NCBI GenBank assembly: GCA_963930775.1
Contig: OZ005697.1
Coordinates: 9,136,292-9,200,291 of the forward strand
Direction of reading: 5' to 3'
DNA from: Cliona cf. orientalis
Taxonomy: Eukaryota; Porifera; Demospongiae; Clionaida; Clionaidae
Length of the DNA stretch: 64,000 bases
Position 1 is the first letter of the stretch. Every line of letters begins with the position of its first letter. Shown here piece after piece: positions 55,101-64,000 of the stretch. The translations under genes were made by a program, and so were the position numbers. Below the pieces are notes generated by a model. That model worked only from the letters and a program-made list of their open reading frames with translations, did not search any database and was not told the origin of the DNA.

Positions 55101-58100
55101 TGCTATTTGTCAAGATGCCTCGCTTCGAGGAAGAACGCTCGTTCAGTCGAGCTCGTTGCTGGGCCCGCTCCAAGTCACCGACATTGATTTCGATAAATTC
55201 TTCATTCTCGGCCGTGCTCGACAGCTCGCTAAACTCCTCCTCTTCATCCGCCTTCTTTGGCGAGAGGAAGTTGATGAAACGGCCAAGCTGGACCCTAAAT
55301 GAGCTACTTAGATGGGAGCGTCCCCCTTGACTGCTCATTAAGGACTTGGAAGGCGAACTCCGACTACTTCCAGTTCCGGTCGACGATCGAAACGACGTAT
55401 CCACTCGCATCGATTGGCTAAGTGGCTCTATGCTAGCACTACTGTGGGAGTCCTCCAGACAAGAAGGTGTGTGAATGGCTGATTGAGCCATCTGCCGATT
55501 CAGCAGGCTCTCCCCATCCACAGACGCTGTGGGAGAGTAGTTCTTGAACGTGAATGCGCTCGTGTTGGATGAAGGGCCCGGGGTTGGTTGAGCACTGCTT
55601 ATCGCCGAATCGGAGATGGGACTCGAGATGTTGGATGGCTGTAGGCTTTGCTGAGTCAGCGAAGTTCGACTCGAATCATGGGAGATGCTCTTACCAGACG
55701 AAGTGTTTCCCAGCGTCACCGAGGGGCTCCAGAATTGCTCCAACTCCTGCGGACTCTTTAGACCAGACGGATCCGGTAGACCGCTCAGCACGTGCACACT
55801 GTTGCCGAGAGTCGACTCAAATTCAGAGCCCAAGCTTCCAGCTTCTTCGCTCGTTATAGGTTGGGGGGATGCCCCTGAATCAATCTCTGCTGATTGAGCA
55901 AGGAAGAGAGGAGTGCTGGGCGTCTTGACAAGCTCTCTTGACTCCAATGCGTTGAAGTCTTGCGGCTGCTTAGAGTGTGGCCTGGGGATTGATGGCAGTG
56001 TGTCTCCTCCAGCTATACCCCCTGGTTTAGTTTGAGGAGGGGGTTGCAGATGCAAGGGGAGAGAGGGGAAGGCTCCTCCTCCTATGATAGAGAAAAGAGG
56101 GAGGAGAGAGAGAGAGAGGGAGAGAGGGGGGAAGAGAATGATACACTGCTACTCTTCAAGCACACATACAGAAACACACCCCCAAAAATTAACAAGAATA
56201 GCCATAATCCAGACAGCAAGGAAGCCTCCCCAGGCTACAGGTGTTTTGACTGCTGAGTAGAAATTCAATTTTTGGGTAATGATTTAATTAACAGTACTTA
56301 CATGTAAGAGGGTCCACAATCAACAGGCTCAGGGTTAATTTGATTATGCAACAATTAATGAATATAATCAACTCCACCTGCCTGGAATCTAATGGAGCAG
56401 AGGCTACAATTGAACCAGTGTACCAGTGTATCAACCAGCCAATGTCTCCCAAATCAATCAAAGGCTATACCTCTAATAGGATAATAATTACATGCAGATT
56501 AAATTTTGCAGGTGCTCTAAAAATGCACTTTTAGCTGATGATCAGAAGTTTTGAGCATAAATTTACAGCTATCTGGTTGTGTCTAGAGAAAGGAGCAGCA
56601 GCCCTTGCAAATTTTTCACCAGATCACAACACATAGACCACCCCACCTTAGATATCTAGCACAAGTAAACTACAATTACAACAGATATTCATCCCAAACA
56701 AGAATGTCTCCAGTAGAGAAGGAAGGATATTCAAAAAAGGGATGGATTTCAGTAGCCAGGATTCATAGGGCAATCCAGCATGCCTGGGCTGGGACACATG
56801 GCCAGTTTGAGGGCACCACCTGACCAGCCGAGGGCCAATGAATGCACAACATGGTTGGCCAATAATGAAATTAGGAGCCATTGTGAGGGATGGTTAGGCA
56901 GGGGCAGATGGCCCCCACCACCACACAGCTATAATATACTGCTGGTACCGTAGACTCTGGTTAATAAGCGCATGCGCCTATAGCGGTAAGCGGAATGACA
57001 GTATGCGCTTAATAAAGGATATGCGCTTATATGGCACATAACCACGCCCACAAACGTTTGGGCACATGATGGATGCGAGGCCAGCTAGCACTAGCGCTCG
57101 CTCGATCGAGCACTTTAGCGTTTACAGTTGCCGCTCAAGATGACGAGTGCTGGCGATTTGTCGATCTTCTTGCATGATAATGTTATTCGTGGCCATCATT
57201 TCTCCAAAGATACCTGACTCCAAATACTTTCCAGCCGGTCAAGGTCAGGTTCATAGAACGCCACGCCTATTAAGCGCATGCGCTTAATAAACAATAGCTT
57301 ATGACTAGAAGAGGGCATGCGCTTAATAAATAATGTGCGCTTAATAGCGAGGTGCGCTTAATAACCAGAGTTTACGGTATATTATACCCAATATGTAACG
57401 AGTTTGGCTTGGGTAATTTGATTGTCTCACTTCCAATTTCACTTCCTATGCACCACAGAGTAATATATTATAACTTCTTTCCCTCCATCAGTTTGAAAAC
57501 CATCGTTCCCTCCTTTTTCATTCATGCATGGAGCACTCACTCCACCAGTGCATTCAGTGTACACATTCCAATCCAGGCAGTTAGCATAACAGATGGTCAC
57601 ACCGCTAATTACTATAACTGGTTGGTCCCAATTATTTTCGCTCTTTCTTGGAAGTTTCAGCCACCCAAATATCTTAAAAATCCCCTTGTCCCTCCTCCAC
57701 CCTCTCTCTCTCTTTTCCTTCTTTCTCCACAATTTCTGACACAGATAGCAACCACACAGCAATAGACAATGTATTCCCTTCAAAACTCAGTCTAACACAG
57801 CAGAACCTATAACAATTATTATGTATACTTACTGTGCGGTTTCTCCTGTTGCTGCACAGCCAGGCTAGCATCCATGCAGAGCTGGAGGCTGAGAGTGGCT
57901 ATGTCGGAAGGTTCCATGGCTCCCCACTTGGACTTGCTCAGCTCATACTTCTCACCGCCTGTGATGAGGCCAGGGTGAAGCTGTACCTGGTAGAAGAGAG
58001 GCTGGAGAGAGAGAGAGATTAATTAAGGTGTGAGAGAAGTAAATTACTGGCTCTATCCTCCCCAACTGGACTGGTCAGTGGGCAAAGCCTGCTGCAGCCC

Positions 58101-61100
58101 AACATACTTAGTGGTTTCAGGTCCCAGCAAAGCAGAAACCAATCCAGTGCTGCAGATGCAGCTGAGCTGAGGTCCCCCCTTCCCTTCAGCTACTGGTATG
58201 GTGGAGCAGTGGGGTGATCCAGTAAAGCCCTACTGCAGTAGTTAACCAACCACTTAACTGTTTATTTAACAAATTTATGCAAACCTCCAAATAAATTGTA
58301 TTTTCAACTATAAACTGCTGGCTACCCACACCAATGAGTTTCAGGGCTCACGCATAATAATCTAATAATATTTATAGTATACTTTGAGTTGCTCTCTCAC
58401 GGACAGCAAGAGTGTATCGTTTAAATGATGCCCTTTCATTAAAAACACACAATTGTAGCAAATTTCCTAATGATACATCGTTAAAGATACCAAAGCAATG
58501 TCGTGTGTTCGTGGAAGTGACTTGTACATTTACAAATGATGTTTTAGCAAATGCACTTCGTTAACGATGCCTACACAATGTCATGTAGTGACCTGTATGC
58601 ACTACATTTACTGTATTTCCACGATATTTTCACAAAGTTATCGTCATGTTGGATGACCGACTCTCTCGGCTGACAAAAACTGTCAAAAAAGTCGATAGCT
58701 AGCACAAAAAACACAATGTGTTATCTAAAAAAGGCTGAAACCAGCAACTGTTTGCCGTCAAGATATACATAACACATCGCAAATGGTCACTGATAATTGG
58801 CAGTTAGTTTTAAACTTTGTTGCTATAGTATAGCAACTGTTCTATACGCCCTTACCAATAGTTTCCCACTACTGACACCTTACGTTGATGATGGAAAAGG
58901 TACTACACTACACCACTACCAACAAGTTGGCTATGCTTGAGAAAAAGAATCGCACCCAGACATTACTGATCTCAAAATTGATAGCTGTTTAGCCAACTTT
59001 GGTTAGAAATCGTCAGCTGTCAGATTATGATTATTTTAGCCTAATAATTGTTTAGACCATCGGAGCTCCCAAAATGCTCGACAGGGGGCCCGCGCCCTAC
59101 ATCCAGCTTTCATTGGAGACCTGAGTTAGCAATAAATCATTAATGTGCTTACCACGATGTGCTGCTGGAACTTGGTGACCTCCTCCTGACTGGAGTGGGT
59201 GTAGTGTGATCGCAGGAACTGGGACAGGTTGCACGGGAATAGAGCGTAGAGCTGCATGAAGAAGTAGTAGACGGCCACTTCAAGATGGAGGTGCAGCTCC
59301 TTCGGGGTCAGGCCTACAAGTGTGTGAGAGAGAGCATGTGCATAGTAAAATGACTATCTCGGTTTTTTTTTTCTTTTTCGGTGAAAATGACCCAGAAAAG
59401 AATTATCAAAATAATATGTGTCAATGGGCATGTTGAAAGAATTGAAAGTGTGTATGAACAGTTGGCTAGCGATAAATTATTGCCAAGATTTGCATGCAAC
59501 TCCTAGACTAGTACAAAGAAAGTAAGTTACTCTACACTGGGACAGATACAGAGATGAAAAACTAGGCCACAAAATTTCCCACTATCCTACACTACGATCA
59601 AAACTCAACAGAAAACCACTTACCACAGGGGAAAATAATGACAAAATTTTCTCAATATCTGAACTAAATATTTTCGACCACATTCAATTCTTAAAGGAGT
59701 TCTGTTACAGCCGCTTTTTTCCATAAGGCTAAAATTACTTAATTTCTTACCTAGTCTGTTGGTTGTTCTGATGGTAGCTAGCTCACAGAAAATGGTGAAG
59801 ATGTCATGAAGATGGCCGCCTACGTAGGAGGGGACCATCGGCAAGATGGCCGACACAACGAAGAGAGCATTCGACAGCACCACCACATCTCCACTAGTCT
59901 GTACGCAGCATGTGCGTGTGTGTGAGTGTGTGTGCGTGTGCATACAAGTACATGATATAATAAAATTAATGAATACAGTACACTATTGTGCATGCACATG
60001 TATATTATAATAATTATTATTATAGTGCAGACTATAGTATTCTCATGGGAGTATAACGTAAAAACGGCAGAGAGAGGAAGCAATTAGCTAGGGCTTCTAG
60101 TAGTCTTGGACGGCTTACAACAAGTTCGTCCCTGCTCACTGATTGGTGGCTTTAGAATGCAGAATGTGCAACTATCATCGAGTCGGTAGACTCTAATGTA
60201 CCCAGGAGTGATATCACTGGGAAGCCAAATCACATGACCCCACATACCCCCTATCCACCCCTGGACAACGTGTAGCCAGCAAGTCTATGTATAAGGATAA
60301 AATTCAATAGCTACCTCGGAGCTTATCACATGACCTCACACGCCCCCTATCCACCCTTCAAAGTCAAAGTGCAGAATCTTGGGATCAGTGACTCAAAGCT
60401 ATTGGAATTTAGCACCTTCAGCTGTGACTATTACATGTGGCCCATTTAGCATATTAGCTCCAATCCACACAAACCCCACACCTTTCTTGTATAGCCACTT
60501 CTCAAGGACAACCAAAAAACAATGCTGTATTTGTTTGTGTGTATGTACGCTTGCTCCCACCCGCAAGGGGCAAGGGAGCCCATTAGCTTATCGGCCTACC
60601 CACAGCTTATCGGGAGGTCCACCTGGACAACAGAGGGGGTCCTTATTGTCCAAACTGGGGCCAGCTGCTGATAAACTTAGACCTAACCTTCCCACACGCT
60701 AGCTGCACTCCCGAAAAGAATCACCTGCTGTCTCTGGGTTTATCAGCCTTGACCAGAGCGTGCACTTTTCCATGCAAAATTAGTACACAATTGGACACAA
60801 GTTCACAGCAGCCGTCCTCCACAGGTGCTAGCTACTAGCTACTAGGTGACCTGGGCTTCCACTACCCATAGGAATACTTGTAGGCACATGGGAGCACATG
60901 GGATAGTTTGGATGATAATAAACAGGAAATGGGGTAAACAATTATCCAGTTAAGACGCTAATTGGGACAAATTTTATTAGTGGGGACACTCAGCTCCAGT
61001 TTGCTCTCAGCCTCCTTCGTGCATGGGGTGACACTCTTTCTCTCTCCTCCTCCTCCCCCTCCCCCCCCCCCTCTCTTCCTCTCTCTTTTTTCTCTCTATC

Positions 61101-62541
61101 TCACATCCTCACCTTCAGTTGGTTTAGAATGGATGAAAAGAGAGGGTGGTCGACAATCCTATACAGCCAACTTGTCTGCATGTACGTGTATGAGTGAGTG
61201 GTACAAGTTATGTTGTGTGCAAAAATATTATGACAAACAATGCAAGGAAGGTGAACAAAAATCACTTTGTACAATTAAACCGTGAACACAAGTGGAGCTA
61301 GCTACCTCACACATGGGGATAGGAAGCATATCCTTTCTAAGCCACATGCACTGGACAACCTCGGTCCACCTACACGTAGTAAAAGTACACTTAGTAATAA
61401 TATGTACAGTCTTATCCAACTCAGACATGGTGTACTTTTTTATTCACCAGAACAAATTTGGAAACATACGTATCCTTTTGTTGCAATACAGCATCCACTA
61501 TTGTACTAAAGCACATTATGTAGTTATAATACGTATATATTATTATCATGTACACGCTAGTACAAAAATAGATTTCTATTGTGAGCTCGAGAACTAACAC
61601 CAGCATGTATATTTTTCACCAAGTCTACAAGACAACTTGTAAGAAAAGTCACTATAGCATGCACTGCACATGTGCACCATGTGAAATTGAAATGTTCACA
61701 TGTGCAAAAAAAATAATTATTTATTCAATCTGCTCACCTGGGAGTTTAGTGTGTGTGCCAGTAGCTTCAGAGCTGGGAGCCTGGTTGAGGTATTGGCTAC
61801 ACTGTCGTTCAGCTTGTCAAAGAAATCCTACAGCAAAAGTGTGCATGTATGTATGTATGTTGTGGCGGGGAAGAGACAGGTAGTATGAATTTTTTTTTGG
61901 AAAGGTAGGGAGTAACATGGCTTGGATAGGGAATAATAACAAGTCAAGGGATACCTATCATAACATTTGTTGCAAACTGATTTATAGTTGCACTCAAGGC
62001 ACAATCATTCATTGTGTTACAATTCAAGACAAGTACGTACAACGCATTGCATATTAATTTTCAGCAATTAGTCACTGTCCAAAATACTAGTGGTTCCTCA
62101 AAATTAAAGGTGAGCCTCATATGGCATGCTGCCACGTTTTCCCCACTGCCTAGTATGGAACTAGACTCCATTATCATAACAATAGAGGTTAGTAGAGGTA
62201 CTTGGGTGTGGGTTCCTATCACAACTAAATAGAACCGCGGCTTGTCAATTCTACCTCGAGGGTGAGAAACGGTAAAAGTCACCTTTTAATAGACTCAACA
62301 CTGTACCGTACCACTAGAGTGTTGGCATGCACATGTACTGTAAATTTAATACCTGCGAATGGGTCTCCCTCAACGTGGTGAGAATCTTTCTCGCTCGCTT
62401 CGAGCCGGTCTTAAAGTAGAGCTCCACCAGTTCGCCGAGTAGCGTCGGTTCACGGGAGGCCTTTAGCCGTGTTTGGAGGCGCGCCATGACGCGCCTCGAC
62501 TCGGCCGTATCCACACTCTCTAGTTTCCAGAGTTCGTCCAT
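52167..62541 (-). CDS. TSC1: hamartin / TSC1 (9 exons, 1302 aa)
   Basis: Scaffold of the TSC complex, which with tuberin acts as a Rheb GAP and restrains mTORC1 at lysosomes. Exons in transcript order: 62541-62353, 61827-61738, 59898-59751, 59313-59153, 58001-57833, 56081-53761, 53388-53176, 52952-52557, 52388-52167 (3909 nt in frame). The N-terminal helical repeat region is the diagnostic part: DVVVLSNALFVVSAILPMVPS, YALFPCNLSQFLRSHY and HPGLITGGEKYELSKSKW align with human hamartin. Exon 6 is a 2.3-kb disordered Ser-rich block ending in HARRNRRLLSKARTAMHVEEK, the entry to the coiled coil that fills exons 7-8. The last exon ends at TAG 52167-52169. Exon 6 shows little homology, so a missed small exon at its 5' side cannot be excluded. 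Confidence 0.9.
56946..57379. mobile_element. MITE with TACCGTARACTCTGG ends and GCGCTTAATA subrepeats in TSC1 intron 5
   Basis: The left TACCGTAGACTCTGGTTAAT and the right end reversed TACCGTAAACTCTGGTTATT form about 27-bp inverted repeats, bounded by TA dinucleotides. The interior repeats TGCGCTTAATA several times in both orientations. About 430 bp, non-coding. Confidence 0.85.
59899..61737. other. long TSC1 intron 2 (1.8 kb)
   Basis: Besides the direct repeat it holds a (GT)n tract at about 59912-59940, AT palindromes and a C/T-rich tract near 61040-61090. No exon or embedded gene is recognised. Confidence 0.6.
60225..60360 (+). repeat. direct repeat in TSC1 intron 2
   Basis: TCACATGACCCCACATACCC (about 60231) recurs as TCACATGACCTCACACGCCC (about 60326), each followed by CCTATCCACCC. 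The spacing is about 95 bp. Confidence 0.6.
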
Positions 62542-62862
62542 CTGTTACGAACAGGCCGCTAACTCTGTCTCGGTAACACCATTTTCTGGTCACCTGTGAC
62601 TCGAGATTGTTCCTGCGCTTTATAAGCCGCGCTACTGAAATTGCTGAATCGGCAGATTTGTCATGTGACCGGTTACAGGTTCCGTAAACTGTCCGTAAAA
62701 CTGAAAGTGTTTGGCGGGACCAAAAATTTGGCGGGGGGAATGTGGCGGGAAATCTACCATGTACGCGCGCGCGGGGGGAAATTTGGCTGTATCGTGAAAT
62801 CCTTCCGTGCACTTCCGTATACTAATACATCATCCACGTGGCGGGCGAAAAGGGCACAAGGC
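62542..62862. promoter_or_regulatory. divergent promoter TSC1 (-) / AIMP1 (+)
   Basis: 321 bp between start codons, with GGCGGG-type elements (GTTTGGCGGGACC, GGCGGGGGG, TGTGGCGGG) that resemble E2F or Sp1 sites, and a CpG-rich run CGCGCGCGGGG near 62765. No TATA box is seen. Confidence 0.5.
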
Positions 62863-64000
62863 ATGTCAGGGGAGAAAGAGCGAGTTACTCGACTGGAAAC
62901 TCGTGCCAGAGAGGCAGAGAACGCCCTACAGCAACTCAGAGCCTACATAGAACTTCTAAGAAAGAAAGCAAGTACGGAAAAATGATTTATGCATACCCCT
63001 TCAACCTAAAATTATAATGTTTCTCTTTGAATAACCTATTAAATTTCAGCTGAGCCTAACACTGGAGCCTTTGCGGTGAGTACATTCTATCCAAAAATTT
63101 AATGTATGATGTCACTGTGATGTAATGGTGACTTAATTAGGAGGAGGCCCAGCAGCTGGAGCGTGAGAATAACCAACTCAAGTTAGAGGTTGAAAGCTTG
63201 AAGAAACAGTTGGTCACTCTGGAAATTCGAAATGGAGGTAAAGATTCTTCTCCGGACGATGCGATGTGTGCTGGGAAGGCATGGCCTCGTATGCCAGAAC
63301 TACGTCAGGGCTAGACGTATGTATATTTATGCATGTGTACATACATGTGTCTATGGGGAAGGATGATGTCGCGGTGATGTAATGGCCACCTGAGCTGCCT
63401 AAGCTAGGAAGCTTTAGAAGTGGGGGGACATCTACCCTCCTCAAGCCATAGAAAGCCTGCAATGTGATAAGCCACATCACCTGCCTACTTGTGCATAAGG
63501 CCTTATGATCTCCAGGCTAGACTAGAGTCGAAGGTGAAATCTAGATCACACTGTTGATGGTGAGGTTTGCTTTGATGAGGAGATCAGGTGTCATGTGGCT
63601 GTTGCAGCCTGGGACAAAAAGAGGATTTCTGGTAGCATGCGATATAGTGGGCAGCTTATGCTAGTTACATATTGATCTTTTTAAAATAAATGTAAATGCA
63701 CAATTTTTTTTTCGTAGTACCTCAAATTCCTCTACCCTCATCAACTCCGCCCACTGTTCCGCTATCGTCCACGGCAACACCCCAAATAGAGACACCCACC
63801 AGCACATCAGCGACGACAGCTAGCACTACCGAGGGTGCCACAGGTGGCTCCGAAGCTACCACGACAAACTCAAAGAAGAAAGAAAAAGCGTCCAAGCCCA
63901 AGGCAGAAAAGGCTGCAGGAAAGAGGGAGAAGAAAGGTGCATCGTCTGAGGCAGCTCCCGTCGATGTGTCCAGGCTGGACTTGAAGATTGGTAAAATCAT
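62863..64000 (+). CDS. AIMP1: AIMP1 (p43), multisynthetase complex component, 5' part (4 exons seen)
   Basis: Non-catalytic scaffold of the multi-tRNA-synthetase complex and precursor of EMAP-II. Exons: 62863-62971, 63050-63075 (only 26 nt), 63141-63237, and 63718 to beyond the window. An N-terminal coiled coil (TRLETRAREAENALQQLRAY, then LERENNQLKLEVESLKKQL) is followed by VPQIPLPSSTPPT, a Thr/Ser-rich stretch and a Lys-rich linker. VDVSRLDLKIGKII opens the OB-fold EMAP-II tRNA-binding domain, which lies past 64000. The leucine-zipper part and VPQIP block match human AIMP1. It shares a promoter region with TSC1. Confidence 0.92.

Noticed and set aside
53983..55897. Several plus-strand ORFs over TSC1 exon 6
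   Set aside because: They are shadows of a 2.3-kb minus-strand exon that joins TSC1 in frame.
1..64000. CRISPR arrays, bacterial operons, rRNA or tRNA genes
   Set aside because: No spaced direct-repeat array was seen, and I could not recognise any tRNA or rRNA. The sequence is eukaryotic; a tRNA scan would be needed to exclude single tRNAs.

Overview
The window is animal nuclear DNA: dense, intron-rich genes with short introns, canonical GT-AG splicing, abundant AT-rich palindromes and simple repeats, and small inverted-repeat elements inside introns. The gene set (Drosha, a fibrillar collagen with TSPN and COLFI domains, a COR-Death protein, NEK6/7, hamartin/TSC1, AIMP1, ciliary inner-tubule proteins) is metazoan. 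Compactness, divergence from vertebrate proteins and the COR-Death gene suggest a sponge, most likely a demosponge; that assignment is inference. Exons below were assembled by hand from splice signals and reading phase. Nearly all models close in frame from end to end.

Layout. 1-3029 (+): 3' part of Drosha. 3264-14918 (+): a complete 53-exon fibrillar collagen. 15922-18816 (-): 3' part of a Tudor-RRM protein, running into a 200-N assembly gap at 19060-19259. 19260-21368 (+): 3' part of a COR-Death (ROCO-like) protein. 21997-25094 (-): NEK6/7 kinase. 25680-32942 (+): M16 zinc metallopeptidase of the C05D11.1-like type. 33182-35593 (-): a type II membrane protein joining an SDR epimerase-like domain to a glycosyltransferase-like domain. 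35967-37830 (-): proteasome beta-2 (PSMB7). 37981-38640 (+): ALG14. 38887-40999 (+): CFAP77. 41195-41626 (-): TRAPPC1. 41809-43679 (+): ribosomal protein L5. 43911-48092 (+): GH47 alpha-mannosidase. 48441-49613 (-): CIMIP2/FAM166-like ciliary protein. 49824-50717 and 50929-51600 (+): tandem intronless AIG1/ADTRP hydrolases. 52167-62541 (-): hamartin (TSC1). 62863-64000 (+): 5' part of AIMP1.

The genes are mostly unrelated housekeeping genes and do not form an operon or a single system. Themes do recur. Five gene pairs are head-to-head over 150-600 bp, implying shared promoters. ALG14, the GH47 mannosidase and the epimerase-transferase fusion act, or are predicted to act, in the secretory pathway. 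CFAP77 and CIMIP2 are both ciliary and both carry an X-box-like (RFX) motif about 65-75 bp before the start codon. Drosha and probably the Tudor protein belong to small-RNA biology.

Most notable are the collagen (337 Gly-X-Y triplets, almost the vertebrate 338, in 45/54-bp-derived exons, with two Gly substitutions), the epimerase-transferase fusion, four GC-AG introns (one a 60-nt in-frame stopless intron in RPL5), and several TIR elements ending in TACCGTA.
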